A stretch of 64,000 nucleotides of DNA from Paenibacillus macquariensis (GCF_900156375.1 NZ_FTNK01000004.1:310001-374000), one strand, 5' to 3'; positions 44,427 through 53,722 are shown, counted from the first letter of the stretch. Notes: generated from the sequence alone by a model not told the origin. Translations and numbers: made by a program.

Positions 44427-44861
44427 ATGAATAATCTTACAAAATTCAAAATTTTAAAGCCTGCAAGTGAAGTTTTTGAAGCCTTCGTAGATCCTTTAAG
44501 AATTGGGGGATTTTGGTTTTCATCAAGTTCTGAAAGATGGGAACAAGGAAAGACGGTTACATTGAAATACGACGAATACAATGCAGAAGTGGATATAAAA
44601 GTAACGAAAATTGAAGTGAATGAGAAAATTGTGTTCATGTGGGGGGCGTCTGAGGAAGAACATATTGTTACGATTTCGCTGAAAGAGCAGGATGATATGA
44701 GTACCATTATAGAAGTTAACGAAGAAGGTTTTAAAGAAAATGATGATGAATTAATACATAAATTGATAGATAATAAAGAAGGTTGGGTTTATATGCTGAC
44801 CTGTTTAAAGGGTTATTTGGAATTTGATGTTAGAAATTTGAGAGCAGGCTTAGTGAAGTGA
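44427..44861 (+). CDS. SRPBCC/AHSA1-family protein
   Basis: 144 residues. KILKPASEVFEAFVDPLRIG at the N-terminus and GWVYMLTCLKGYLEF at the C-terminus bracket the helix-grip fold of the START/AHSA1 superfamily; the strand KTVTLKYDEYNAEVDIKV fits the middle. These proteins hold a hydrophobic ligand in a cavity. The ribosome site before ATG 44427 is weak. It is 153 bases after the VOC gene and may be co-transcribed with it. Confidence 0.8.
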   Translation: MNNLTKFKILKPASEVFEAFVDPLRIGGFWFSSSSERWEQGKTVTLKYDEYNAEVDIKVTKIEVNEKIVFMWGASEEEHIVTISLKEQDDMSTIIEVNEEGFKENDDELIHKLIDNKEGWVYMLTCLKGYLEFDVRNLRAGLVK

Positions 44862-44925
44862 TTGTAAATGATGTAAGGGCAACAACATATAGTCCCTTCA
44901 AGTAGAGAGTAATAAAAAGAGTTGG

Positions 44926-45072
44926 TTAAACGGCGATCGCTTCACGGTATTCTACCGGGAAGCGGTCGCCTAATTTTTTCTGGAATCGCTCATTATTGTA
45001 GTATTCAATGTGTTCAGAAATGAGTCTCCGAGCACTTTCCTCGCTATCTGGATTCAATGACTTGAAGTTCTG
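44926..45072 (-). mobile_element. IS3-family transposase, C-terminal fragment
   Basis: Reading the minus strand gives 48 residues ending LGDRFPVEYREAIAV-stop, preceded by ISEHIEYYNNERFQKK. This is the end of the DDE integrase domain of IS3-type OrfB proteins (Y-I-x-x-Y-N-x-x-R then K-L-G-x-x-x-P-V-E-Y). The rest of the element, including its other end, is missing. Confidence 0.85.
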
Positions 45073-45133
45073 CTTGTTCTAAATGCATGCGAATTAACAG
45101 ACAAATTTCGGATTCATCCTATACAATTAAGAT
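45047..45133 (-). pseudogene. Response-regulator receiver fragment
   Basis: On the minus strand the frame reads I-L-I-V-stop-DESEICLLIRMHLEQAELQVIE and then stops. It matches the first strand and helix of OmpR-type receivers, where the stop stands in place of the first Asp of D-D-E. It runs directly into the IS3 fragment in another frame, so insertion or deletion at that point destroyed it. Confidence 0.6.
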
Positions 45134-45662
45134 CTGATTGATGGTGAATCATCATCCTACTTCATATGGAATTAAATCAATGCTGATCACAATCAATTCA
45201 ATAATAAATTGAAAAATACAAACATGGTTTATTTCAAATATAGATTTGGCTGAATCTTATATTAGAGAACATGAAGTAACCTATACAAACGTCTTCGCGA
45301 TGGCTGGTAGTGCAGAAATTATGGAGTACATATAGGATCCAGTTCATTTAAGTGAAATTATTGAGGTTATTCAAATTACCGAATTCATGCTACAGATATG
45401 AATGATTTACTGACGATTTGAAGTTGGCTATTTGAAAAATATAAAAATAATGATTTTCAAGTGTATACGGACAAAGATTTCTATACGGATGTTTATGTGA
45501 AACTTAAAAGTAATGTAAAGGGGTATTATTTCTAAAGTTGTTTTAGAAACGGAAGGTTGCTTGTATTTAGTATTTAGTATGATTGATGTGTTGGTTATTG
45601 TATTATGGAGGATAGAACGACTGCCTCAATAGGTATTTGTAAAACACAACATAGGAGGATAT

Positions 45663-46232
45663 ATGTCCTGGAGTAAATTGAAGCAACAGCTAGAGAGTTT
45701 TCTCAGTCCTGCGTTAAATGGTAGGGTTGAATACACGGCAACCAGCTACCGTTATTTACCTGATAAAGCAGGAATTTGTTATATTGCCGTAGATAAAAAG
45801 AACGTACTCAATATGAGAGACATAACGACCTTAATCAGATGGTATCAGACGGATCTAGAAATTAAGAATGATTCAGATATCCAAATTCCGATCAATAATG
45901 AAGAAATTGATGCGGTTAGACAAGATACTAAGGGGACCGTACCGGAGGATCGTCTAATCGTAATTGCTAGAAGTAGAAAAATATCAGTATATGCAAAAGA
46001 GCTTTTGTCAGCACAGTCATCATTATGTAAATCTAACTTTAACGTTGTGGCTACTAAGTATTTATCCACTTCTATAGAGGATAGCTTAGAGAGCAATGAT
46101 ATTTTATTGAATATTCTAGCTTTGGTGGACAGACGAGTTGGGAAAAAGCGAATTATAAACATGACCGAGAAGATGAAGATGAAGCATCCAATTGTGCAGT
46201 ATTTCTATGAACTACGGGTTAGTACGTTATAA
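45663..46232 (+). CDS. Conserved hypothetical protein (SF0329-like family)
   Basis: 189 residues, ATG after AGGAGGATAT. The sequence, with YLPDKAGICYIAVDKKNVLN near the start, EIKNDSDIQIPINNEEIDAV in the middle and MKMKHPIVQYFYELR at the end, recalls a conserved Bacillus/Paenibacillus family annotated as SF0329. No signal peptide, membrane segment or catalytic motif. Its biochemical role is not known to me. It stands alone, closed by a strong terminator, so it is probably its own transcription unit. Confidence 0.72.
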   Translation: MSWSKLKQQLESFLSPALNGRVEYTATSYRYLPDKAGICYIAVDKKNVLNMRDITTLIRWYQTDLEIKNDSDIQIPINNEEIDAVRQDTKGTVPEDRLIVIARSRKISVYAKELLSAQSSLCKSNFNVVATKYLSTSIEDSLESNDILLNILALVDRRVGKKRIINMTEKMKMKHPIVQYFYELRVSTL

Positions 46233-46250
46233 AAATAAATGACTCTTTCA

Positions 46251-46272
46251 CCTCCCATCGGGAGGTTTTTTC
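46251..46272 (+). terminator. Intrinsic terminator
   Basis: CCTCCC-ATC-GGGAGG followed by six T. It ends the hypothetical gene at 45663. Confidence 0.92.
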
Positions 46273-46375
46273 TTGAGACCTTACGCTTACTAACAGCTTA
46301 GTGTAGGTTGTGGAACAATAACAATTCTGCTGAGAAACAATCATAGGATTGAGGAGCAGCTTATAATTATTTACA

Positions 46376-46406
46376 CAAAAACACGCCATTCATTGGCGTG
46401 TTTTTG
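46376..46406. terminator. Bidirectional terminator hairpin
   Basis: CAAAAACACGCCA-TTCA-TTGGCGTGTTTTTG, a long symmetric stem with A and T runs. It can stop the convergent TetR gene. A tiny VGCGTITIL-like piece just before it is too short to call. Confidence 0.88.
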
Positions 46407-46478
46407 TATGTTTGGTGGATCGACATTATGGATCAACCAGCATCCAAAGGTGCTTATCGTATAAGGGATCATAGAAGT

Positions 46479-47054
46479 CTAGGTCATAACTAGGTCTTTA
46501 GCATACTGCTTACCTGCCGAGAGAAGGCTTGCACTTAGTTCAGGATTATTAACAGACCGTGCAAGAACAAGAGAGCCGACCATGGTGCTAAACAGTGCGC
46601 TACCTTTGACCGTGTCTATTTCAGCCAGATTGGAGATGAAAGCAATCATTCGCTCCAGTTCTTGAGTGAATACCTGCCGAACCTCTTCTGAAGAACGGGA
46701 TATTTCGCCAGAAAGGGCAGGAAGAATGCAGCCCATCTCCGTATTGTCGCGGTGATACGGACTTAAATAATAATCAATGACAGTATGGATTCGGGGGTTG
46801 TGCTTCTCCTCATCAGCGACTTTCTGCAGAAGTGTGATGGTATCACTGATGGCATATCGGCAGGCTTCGGCGACTAGCTGTTCTTTGTTGTCAAAGTGTG
46901 AATAAAACCCTCCATGAGTCAATCCGGCGCCCTTCATAATGAACGGAACACTTACATCGTGAATACCATTGGTGCGAAAAGCCTGAGCCGCACTTTCAAC
47001 TATCTTATTGCGAACTTTTATCTTATGTCCTTTAGGATACGGTATTGTAATCAC
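46479..47054 (-). CDS. TetR-family transcriptional repressor
   Basis: 191 residues from GTG 47054. The N-terminal helix-turn-helix is KIVESAAQAFRTNGIHDVSV followed by MKGAGLTHGGFYSHFDNKEQ, the diagnostic TetR recognition helix G-F-Y-x-H-F. The C-terminal ligand domain belongs to the group with MGCILPALSGEI, where Cys in the ligand pocket is common in AcrR/YxaF-like sensors. The start is not well defined: the GTG has only a GGA right before it. It is divergent from the lpd operon, and operator-like palindromes lie in the 188-base gap. Confidence 0.9.
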   Translation of the reverse strand: MITIPYPKGHKIKVRNKIVESAAQAFRTNGIHDVSVPFIMKGAGLTHGGFYSHFDNKEQLVAEACRYAISDTITLLQKVADEEKHNPRIHTVIDYYLSPYHRDNTEMGCILPALSGEISRSSEEVRQVFTQELERMIAFISNLAEIDTVKGSALFSTMVGSLVLARSVNNPELSASLLSAGKQYAKDLVMT

Positions 47055-47085
47055 TCCACAGCTTCATAATTCTTCTTTTTTAAAA

Positions 47086-47104
47086 TATTATAGTCGTCAT
47101 AATA
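47086..47104. promoter_or_regulatory. TetR operator candidate, site 1
   Basis: TATTATAGTCGTCATAATA, an imperfect 19-bp palindrome, 32 bases before the repressor start codon. Its core GTCGTCATAAT resembles GTCATCATATT in site 2. Confidence 0.58.
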
Positions 47105-47162
47105 AAGCCTGTCAATTTAGTGGTTCCGTAACTGTTTGCTCAAGAAACGAGAATCATGGTTG

Positions 47163-47211
47163 TTGACGTATTTAAAATATGATGGTTATAATATATTACG
47201 GTCATCATATT
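47163..47211 (+). promoter_or_regulatory. Promoter of the lpd operon with overlapping TetR operator, site 2
   Basis: TTGACG (47163-47168) and TATAAT (47187-47192) are 18 bases apart. The inverted repeat AATATGATGG ... GTCATCATATT (47176-47211) covers the -10 box and start site, so bound repressor would block initiation. Confidence 0.68.
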
Positions 47212-47242
47212 ATAAAACAACTTCAACAGGAGGTATCAGGAT

Positions 47243-48640
47243 ATGAATAAGTTGGAATCCGTAGAAACGTTAGTTATTGGATCAGGTCCGGGAGGTTATG
47301 TGGCGGCGCTGCGATCTTCACAGCTCGGTATGAAGACGGCGATTGTCGAACGCAGTCAGATTGGGGGAGTCTGCACGCATGTTGGTTGCATTCCATCCAA
47401 AGCATTAATTGCAGAATCGCATCGCTATAATGTGCTCAGACAGTTCAATAATACAGATGCGGCAACATCATTTAAGAATGCTCAGGATTTCAAGCAGGGG
47501 ATTGTGAATAAGCAGGCGGGCGGAGTCAGTTATTTATTAAAGACTGCTGGTGTGAGAGTTCTGGAAGGAGAGGCAAGTCTACTTGATGAACATACAGCAA
47601 TTATTAATCAATCTGGAACGGAGCAGACCATTACATTCAAGTACGCCATATTGGCAACGGGATCTCGTCCGATTGAGCTGCAAGCATTTCCGGTCGGAGG
47701 GCGTATTTTATCTTCTACAGAAGCTCTATCGCTTCCTGAGGTTCCGACCAGTATGGTCGTTATAGGCGGTGGATATATTGGTATCGAACTTGGGCAAATG
47801 TATGCGAAGTATGGAACGAAGGTAACGGTTATAGAGGGCGGAGAACAAATACTACCGGGGTTCGAAACAGATCTTGTGGGTCCAGTTGTCCGGCAGATGA
47901 AGGACGATGGTATTCACATAATTACTGGGGCGACAGCTGAGAAAGTGGTGCAGAATGCGGATTCAATTACACTGTATTATTCACATAATCAGGAGCAGCA
48001 TCATGTGACGGCGGCATATGTGTTAGTCACGATCGGCAGAAAACCAAATACAGACGGTAAGCTAGGGCTCGAGCGTATAGGCTTACCGGTGACGAGAAGG
48101 GGGTTGATTGCGACGGATGAACAATGCAGAACGGCTATCCCTCATATTTTCGCAATTGGAGATATTACAGCTGGTCCAGGACTCGCACACAAGGCGTCAT
48201 ATGAAGCCAAGATTGCGGCAGAAGCTATTGCAGGCCATGCCTCTGTAGTTGATTATAAAGCCATTCCGCTCGTTGTCTTTTCGAATCCAGAGCTATCAAG
48301 CGTTGGCATAAGTGAAACGCAAGCAAAGGCCCAAGCCATCCCGATTGTTATTGGCAAAGCCTCTTTCGGGATAAACGGTAGAGCACTGGCATTGAGGGAA
48401 ACCGAAGGATTTATCAAAATTGTGGCGAACCCGACGTCAGGCATTGTGATCGGTGCGCAAATCGTTGGGGTGGAAGCATCAACACTCATATCGGAGCTTG
48501 GACTTGCTATCGAGATGGGGGCCACCGTGGAGGACTTGGCTATGACGATTCATCCCCATCCCACATTGGGAGAAGTGATTATGGAGGCTGCCGACAACGC
48601 GGTCAGAAAAATGATGATGACAAATAAACAAGAGCAGTAG
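47243..48640 (+). CDS. lpdA: Dihydrolipoamide dehydrogenase-like flavoprotein
   Basis: 465 residues, AGGAGG ten-odd bases before the ATG. FAD motif VIGSGPGGYVAALRSSQLG, redox disulfide Cys44/Cys49 in GGVCTHVGCIPSK, NAD motif VVIGGGYIGIELG, and active-site His439/Glu444 in HPHPTLGEV are all present, so it should be active. It would oxidise dihydrolipoyl groups with NAD. The E1 and E2 genes of a 2-oxoacid dehydrogenase are absent; instead it heads an operon with a membrane fusion protein and an ABC-2 permease under TetR control. The usual T-C-L-N between the cysteines' flank is V-C-T-H here. A different disulfide reductase role is possible. Confidence 0.88.
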   Translation: MNKLESVETLVIGSGPGGYVAALRSSQLGMKTAIVERSQIGGVCTHVGCIPSKALIAESHRYNVLRQFNNTDAATSFKNAQDFKQGIVNKQAGGVSYLLKTAGVRVLEGEASLLDEHTAIINQSGTEQTITFKYAILATGSRPIELQAFPVGGRILSSTEALSLPEVPTSMVVIGGGYIGIELGQMYAKYGTKVTVIEGGEQILPGFETDLVGPVVRQMKDDGIHIITGATAEKVVQNADSITLYYSHNQEQHHVTAAYVLVTIGRKPNTDGKLGLERIGLPVTRRGLIATDEQCRTAIPHIFAIGDITAGPGLAHKASYEAKIAAEAIAGHASVVDYKAIPLVVFSNPELSSVGISETQAKAQAIPIVIGKASFGINGRALALRETEGFIKIVANPTSGIVIGAQIVGVEASTLISELGLAIEMGATVEDLAMTIHPHPTLGEVIMEAADNAVRKMMMTNKQEQ

Positions 48641-48682
48641 ATTTAACAACATATAGAGAATAGGAATGGGAGAGATTTAAGG

Positions 48683-49315
48683 ATGAAGATTAAAGTAGGT
48701 TTTTATATCGGGATTGCGATTGCGCTGATACTGGGAGGAACGCTCCTTGCTGTGAATGGAAAGGATGCTGTCAGTCAGGCTGAGAGCAGGAAACAGGGTA
48801 TGCTTGAGGCGGAGCAAATGACAATATTGTATCAGAAGAGTCTTGGTTCGATTGTAGAGGTCGGTGTGGCTGTAGGCGATTCTATAAACAAGGGTGAGGT
48901 GCTTTTCAAGGTTAAATCAGCTGAAGATGGAGAAATGGATGTACTTGCGGCGGATGACGGACTCATTAACAGGATTGCTGTAAAGCCGGGAGATCAAGTA
49001 CAGCAAGGAGCGCCGATGGCGGTTCTGCAAAAAAATAACTATTATACAGACCTCTACATACAAGAAAGTGAAATTCAAAAGCTTGAGGTGAATCAAAGCC
49101 TTGGTGTTCATTTTCCATATTTGGATCATGAAGCAGAGGTGACTGGCGTTGTTACTTCGATCTCAGCCGCTCCTCAATTTGCGAGCTTGCGCATGACACG
49201 TGAAAAAGGGCAAGCAGATTTAAGTATGTATCTTGTGCGAATATCTATAGATTCGAATGCTGACTTGCTTCCGGGTATGACAGCGGAGGTGAGACTTGAT
49301 GAAATCACTGATTGA
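48683..49315 (+). CDS. HlyD-like membrane fusion / efflux adaptor protein
   Basis: 210 residues. One N-terminal anchor helix (VGFYIGIAIALILGGTLLAV), then a lipoyl-like barrel split in two halves (ILYQKSLGSIVEVGVAVGDS with INKGEVLFKV, and GLINRIAVKPGDQVQQGAPM), and a beta-barrel domain to the end LLPGMTAEVRLDE. The alpha-hairpin between the halves is almost absent, as in short Gram-positive adaptors. It probably links the downstream permease to substrates or the wall side. It overlaps that gene by 17 bases. Confidence 0.85.
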   Translation: MKIKVGFYIGIAIALILGGTLLAVNGKDAVSQAESRKQGMLEAEQMTILYQKSLGSIVEVGVAVGDSINKGEVLFKVKSAEDGEMDVLAADDGLINRIAVKPGDQVQQGAPMAVLQKNNYYTDLYIQESEIQKLEVNQSLGVHFPYLDHEAEVTGVVTSISAAPQFASLRMTREKGQADLSMYLVRISIDSNADLLPGMTAEVRLDEITD

Positions 49316-50471
49316 CGAGTGGAAGCACGTAGCGGGCAGTAAGTATTGTCGCCTGATATTTATCGGACCGTTTCTCGCGGCCTTGTTCTTTGGACTCATG
49401 TTTTCGCAGAACCAAATTACTGAATCGCCTATAGTTGTCATTGATGAGGATCACAGTTCGTATTCACGGCAACTGATCTCGCAAATAAATGCTTCCCCAT
49501 ACATGAACGTCACCAATGTGTATGCCAGCCGCCTGAACCCAGAAATATTGTTGGAAAATGAGCAGGCTGTAGCGGTCATCATGCTTCCCAAAGAGCTGGA
49601 ACTGCGTGAGCAGCAGGGGATGTCATCGAATATCGGCATCTTAATGGATAACACGATGCCCTCAGGGCTAACCGGCATCAGGACCGCGATTCAGGAAGTT
49701 ATTCAAACGGAAAATATGACCCTATCTATGACCCGTCTGATCCAAAAAGGGATGGATGCACAAACATCCAAAGGGCTTGTCTCTCCATTGTCCCTTCAGC
49801 AGCGGATGCTGTTTAATCCGACAACAAGTTATGTAGGCTTTATGGTACTTGGATTTGTGAATATTGTGGTTCTGATGATTACAACAAGCGCAGCAGGCTC
49901 GATTGTTCCTCGCTTGCGTCAGGAAGGGAAGCTCTTTGCATACGGAAAGTCGCCTTTTCAGCTTTGGATACGTAGCGTACCTTACGCTGTCTTGACCTCC
50001 CTTTCGCTACTCCTATGCTATGGATTATTAAAGCAGGTGGGGGGGATGCGGTTTGAAGCGGAGCCTTATCTATTTATCATTCCACTGCTTGTCTATGCCT
50101 TTGCCTTGTCACTCATGGCTATGTTAATTGGCTATTCTTCCAAAGACCAGTCCAAAGTCAATTTACGAACCAATTTCGTATTGTATCCGTCATTTCTTGC
50201 TACTGGAATTCAACTGACTACACTTGCGTTACCAGAGCCCTTTCAAATTTCCGCATGGGTATTACCCATGAACTGGCTTAACCGCCTTATACGCGGCATG
50301 GCTTTTCGGGATGGGGCGCTAACAGCCTACAGTCAGGAGTTGGGCGCGCTACTGATTATTATTGGCGTTGTGTCCTTGATCATTGGATTGCTGGTACTAC
50401 GAGAAGCAGGGAGAGCTTATCCCGGCCGGGAATCACTTGTGAATCCGGACGCTCTTCTGAGCAGTAGTTAA
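49299..50471 (+). CDS. ABC-2 type permease (YhgE/DrrB-like efflux subunit)
   Basis: 390 residues from ATG 49299 (GGAGGT eight bases upstream, inside the preceding gene). One N-terminal helix, a large outside domain (PIVVIDEDHSSYSRQLISQI), then five C-terminal helices with FMVLGFVNIVVLMITTSAAG form the ABC-2 layout. It would export lipids or drugs. No ATPase gene follows, so either it borrows one or it works without. Terminator at 50545. Confidence 0.88.
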   Translation: MKSLIDEWKHVAGSKYCRLIFIGPFLAALFFGLMFSQNQITESPIVVIDEDHSSYSRQLISQINASPYMNVTNVYASRLNPEILLENEQAVAVIMLPKELELREQQGMSSNIGILMDNTMPSGLTGIRTAIQEVIQTENMTLSMTRLIQKGMDAQTSKGLVSPLSLQQRMLFNPTTSYVGFMVLGFVNIVVLMITTSAAGSIVPRLRQEGKLFAYGKSPFQLWIRSVPYAVLTSLSLLLCYGLLKQVGGMRFEAEPYLFIIPLLVYAFALSLMAMLIGYSSKDQSKVNLRTNFVLYPSFLATGIQLTTLALPEPFQISAWVLPMNWLNRLIRGMAFRDGALTAYSQELGALLIIIGVVSLIIGLLVLREAGRAYPGRESLVNPDALLSSS

Positions 50472-50544
50472 TTAAATATGGAATGAATTAAAGGTTGGAT
50501 TAAAGATTGGATTCGGAAGGGGGGAACTGGAAAATAGCATGTTC

Positions 50545-50579
50545 AAGAGGGCGTCTTTAAGCGGACGTTCTCTTTTTTT
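50545..50579 (+). terminator. Terminator of the lpd operon
   Basis: AAGAGGGCGTC and GACGTTCTCTT pair with two G-U pairs, followed by TTTTTT. Confidence 0.85.
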
Positions 50580-50766
50580 ATGTGAAAATCAAACGTACGC
50601 ATGCAGTGTGTTGAAGTTATGGCTCTACTAGTAAAGAAAAAAATATCGAATTTCATAGAATGGTGCTACAATAACTGATTAGAGATACATTTAGGAGATT
50701 ATTTTTTATGTAGATAGTCTTATAGCGATATGATAACAAAATATGACAAGTGGGGCTAGTGTAACA

Positions 50767-52578
50767 ATGAATTACAATCAGTATTTATCAGCTCTACTAA
50801 TAATTGCTACCTGCGGCACCTTAAGCATGGTCTTTCTCTCATGGAAAAGAAGAGAGCTTCCGATTGCAATTAGTTACGGCTTGGGTATGTTGGCTGGCGC
50901 ATTCTACACCTTCGGCTATGCTTTTGAAATTGTTAGCCCTACTTTGGATCTAATGCGTGTCTGGCTGCGCGTAGAATATATTGGGATACCCTTTGGCTCT
51001 ACGATATGGATTATTATGATATTGCAATATACAGGCCGGCAGGCGTTTATACGCAAATGGTTTGTTGCATTGCTGATGGTCATTCCCATCACTACGCTTG
51101 TGGCTCATTATACGAATGGGTCACATCATTTATTTTATAAGAGTATGACGCTGGATAGTTCAGAGAGTTTCCCGCTGGTTTCCTTGATTAAAGGGCCATT
51201 GTATTGGTTACATGTGATGAATTCGTATATCCTTTTTATCATAGGTATGGGGTTATTGATCCAAATGTATCGTAAAGCGACACCTCGAATGAAGAAGCCA
51301 ATTGCCTTTATGATGATAGGATCCTGCGGACCCTATGGAGGTACACTTATCTATTTAAGCGGTGTTACCAACATATCTATAGATTTCACTCCATTTGGGT
51401 TTCTTTTCTCAGGTGTGTGCTACATGTGGGGGATTTATCAATTTAATATGCTGAGGCTAGCTCCCTTTGCTATGCAAAAGGTATTTGAATCGATGCAGGA
51501 TGCGGTCATTGTACTGGATATGGATCATTGTATTGCTAGTTTTAATCAGCCGGCAAGTCAGGCAATTGAAGGTTTAAACCGTAATCATGTGATTGGACAG
51601 CCTGCTGTACAGATCTTCTCCTTGTATCCCAAGCTTGTGGAGAGGCTTGTTCAGCAAGAGCCATTCTCGGATAACCAAATACAAATTACTGAAAAAGTGG
51701 ATGCGAAATTCTATAATGTTCATTTATCGCTTATTAGCGACAACAAGCAAAGAATCGTGGGTAAGATGCTTTTGTTAAGTGATGTAACGGAAACAGTTCG
51801 TAACGAGGAAGCGCTACTACATAAATCAAGACAGCTGGCAGAGCTGAATACTTTCAAAGACAAGATGTTTAATGTAGTCGCCCATGATATCCGCGATCCG
51901 CTTGCCGTACTCATCAACCTGATGGAGTTAATGGAGGAAGAGATGCAGACTTGTGGTGAGAGTCATGATGAAATCGTCCATGAAATGGGGCATCAAATTC
52001 AGAATACATTTACATTAGTAGAAAGCTTGCTAGAATGGTTTCATAGTCAGAGGGGCGGCATGGTGTTTAACCCGGTTATAAGGGATTTAGCCCACACGGT
52101 TCAGACGAATGTACGATTGTTACAAGTTCGGAGCGCGGGCAAGAATATTAATATCATATCCGAAATATCGGATAGTATCTATGTGTTCGCAGATAAAGAA
52201 ATGCTAGATTTAATTATCCGTAATCTTCTATCTAATGCCATTAAATTTACGGAATATGGTGGGAGTATTCGATTAAATGCCGAGTATGCGGATGGCAAAA
52301 TAATTATCTCTGTAAGCGATACAGGCTCAGGCATACCGGCCGAACAAGCCGAATCCTTATTGCAGGAAGCCTATCCGGTCTCATCTGTGGGAACAGCTGG
52401 CGAACGAGGCGTCGGGCTGGGACTCACCCTATGCAAGGAATTTGTTCGCTTAAACGGAGGAGAAATTTGGTTTGATAGTGCGCTTACGCAAGGTAGCACC
52501 TTCTATTTCTCCCTCCTGACGCCTCCAGTAGCTTCAGATCAATCTGAACATCAGGTTGGAAGGTGGGAAGTCGTATGA
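50767..52578 (+). CDS. Histidine kinase with N-terminal 7TM sensor domain and PAS
   Basis: 603 residues from ATG 50767 (the frame also has ATG 50743 without a ribosome site). Residues 1-235 hold seven transmembrane helices of the HisK-N-7TM type, with FGYAFEIVSPTLDLMRVWLR and GIPFGSTIWIIMILQYTG. A PAS domain (QDAVIVLDMDHCIASFNQPA), the H-box FNVVAHDIRDPLAVLINLME with His near 373, N-box IIRNLLSNAIKFTEYGG and G-boxes SDTGSGIPAEQ and GVGLGLTLCKEF follow. It is overlapped by its regulator gene. Fragments of a second copy lie at 58143. Confidence 0.93.
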   Translation: MNYNQYLSALLIIATCGTLSMVFLSWKRRELPIAISYGLGMLAGAFYTFGYAFEIVSPTLDLMRVWLRVEYIGIPFGSTIWIIMILQYTGRQAFIRKWFVALLMVIPITTLVAHYTNGSHHLFYKSMTLDSSESFPLVSLIKGPLYWLHVMNSYILFIIGMGLLIQMYRKATPRMKKPIAFMMIGSCGPYGGTLIYLSGVTNISIDFTPFGFLFSGVCYMWGIYQFNMLRLAPFAMQKVFESMQDAVIVLDMDHCIASFNQPASQAIEGLNRNHVIGQPAVQIFSLYPKLVERLVQQEPFSDNQIQITEKVDAKFYNVHLSLISDNKQRIVGKMLLLSDVTETVRNEEALLHKSRQLAELNTFKDKMFNVVAHDIRDPLAVLINLMELMEEEMQTCGESHDEIVHEMGHQIQNTFTLVESLLEWFHSQRGGMVFNPVIRDLAHTVQTNVRLLQVRSAGKNINIISEISDSIYVFADKEMLDLIIRNLLSNAIKFTEYGGSIRLNAEYADGKIIISVSDTGSGIPAEQAESLLQEAYPVSSVGTAGERGVGLGLTLCKEFVRLNGGEIWFDSALTQGSTFYFSLLTPPVASDQSEHQVGRWEVV

Positions 52579-53708
52579 AGGTTGTTATTATCGATGACGA
52601 GAAGGGTATGCATATCGTTATGAAGCGAATGCTTGGCAAGGTTGATGAAGTCGAGATCGTGGGGATCTTTCATGAAACGTCGACGGCCTATTCCTTTCTA
52701 ACAATCCAAGATGTGGATTTGATCTTTATGGATATTAATATGCCGAAGGAAAGCGGTCTTGAGTTCGCCGGGCGGTTAAGAGACAGTGGCAGACAAATGA
52801 AAATCGTGTTCGTTACCTCACATAAGGAATATTCACTTCCTGCATTTGATGTATATGCATTTGATTACATAGTGAAGCCGGTTAATCAAGACAGGCTTTA
52901 TCACACTGTGAAGCGGGCGCTTTCCGAGATGCCGTCACCTAAAGATTCGGTGGAACAGGACTCTTGCTCTACGCGAGTTCTGTTTAATTGTCTAGGTGGT
53001 ATGGAGATTCGAAATGCTCAGAACGTGTTAGTCAAGTGGAAGACTAGCAAAAGTGCGGAGCTATTTGGTTATTTGATAATGCATAAAGGCAGACTTGTGT
53101 CCAGAGCGCGAATCATTGAAGATATGTTTGGCGAGATGCCTGTAAAGAACGGTGAAACCTACCTAAACACAACCGTCTATCAGCTTCGTAAATTGTTGGA
53201 TAATTATGGACTCAAGGAGATCGTACATTCCAGCAGTAGCTATTATGCGTTAGATCATAACCAGGTTGATGTCGATTTCCTTCGTTTTGAAGAAGGCTGC
53301 AAGCAGATGGCTGTAGTGGATGATACCTGTATCGAACAGGCACTGGAGCTTGAACAGCGCTACACCGGGGATTTATTCGGGGATCGTGTTTACCCTTGGG
53401 CTCGGAGTGAGGTCGAACACCTATCGTTAATGTATACAACCTTTACCCAGCGGTTATGCGAGGCTTTATTAATGAGAGGTGATACGCAAACAGCAATCCG
53501 ACTATTAATGAAGCTAATCAACCATAACGAGCTAGAAGAAGGAATAATTATGCTATATCTGAGGGCATTGGCTCTAACGAAGAACAAAGAAGCATTGAAC
53601 CGACAATATATTCAATACGAGGAAACATTGTATATAGAGCTTGGGATAACCCCATCCTCTGAAGTATCTGCATTATATAGCCATCTGATGTCAGAGCTGG
53701 ATTCATAG
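52575..53708 (+). CDS. Response regulator with BTAD (SARP-type) activator domain
   Basis: 377 residues; ATGA overlap with the kinase stop. The receiver has VVIIDDEKG, phosphoacceptor Asp53 in LIFMDINMPKESG and DYIVKPVNQ. A winged helix follows (SKSAELFGYLIMHKGRLVSR, then TYLNTTVYQLRKLLDNYG), and a C-terminal bacterial transcriptional activator domain of TPR-like helices (ALELEQRYTGDLF to LYIELGITPSSEVSALY). Winged-helix activators of this kind bind direct repeats; the TGTCATT repeat 55 bases after this gene, upstream of the SLH protein, is the likely site. Confidence 0.93.
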   Translation: MKVVIIDDEKGMHIVMKRMLGKVDEVEIVGIFHETSTAYSFLTIQDVDLIFMDINMPKESGLEFAGRLRDSGRQMKIVFVTSHKEYSLPAFDVYAFDYIVKPVNQDRLYHTVKRALSEMPSPKDSVEQDSCSTRVLFNCLGGMEIRNAQNVLVKWKTSKSAELFGYLIMHKGRLVSRARIIEDMFGEMPVKNGETYLNTTVYQLRKLLDNYGLKEIVHSSSSYYALDHNQVDVDFLRFEEGCKQMAVVDDTCIEQALELEQRYTGDLFGDRVYPWARSEVEHLSLMYTTFTQRLCEALLMRGDTQTAIRLLMKLINHNELEEGIIMLYLRALALTKNKEALNRQYIQYEETLYIELGITPSSEVSALYSHLMSELDS

Positions 53709-53722
53709 AATACGGTTAGATG

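Larger units (their letters stand above)
44862..45662. other. Region of gene debris
   Basis: No intact gene. On the minus strand there are an IS3 transposase end (44926-45072) and a response-regulator beginning (about 45047-45133). On the plus strand 45235-45540 contains short coding-like runs (AESYIREHEVTYTNVFAMAG, then in other frames WLFEKYKNNDFQVYTDKDF) broken by stops and frame changes. The latter is a decayed gene I cannot name. Confidence 0.6.

Noticed and set aside
46290-46345. VGCGTITIL reading as a methyltransferase motif I remnant
   Set aside because: Nine residues are too few and the surrounding bases do not match the methyltransferase gene.
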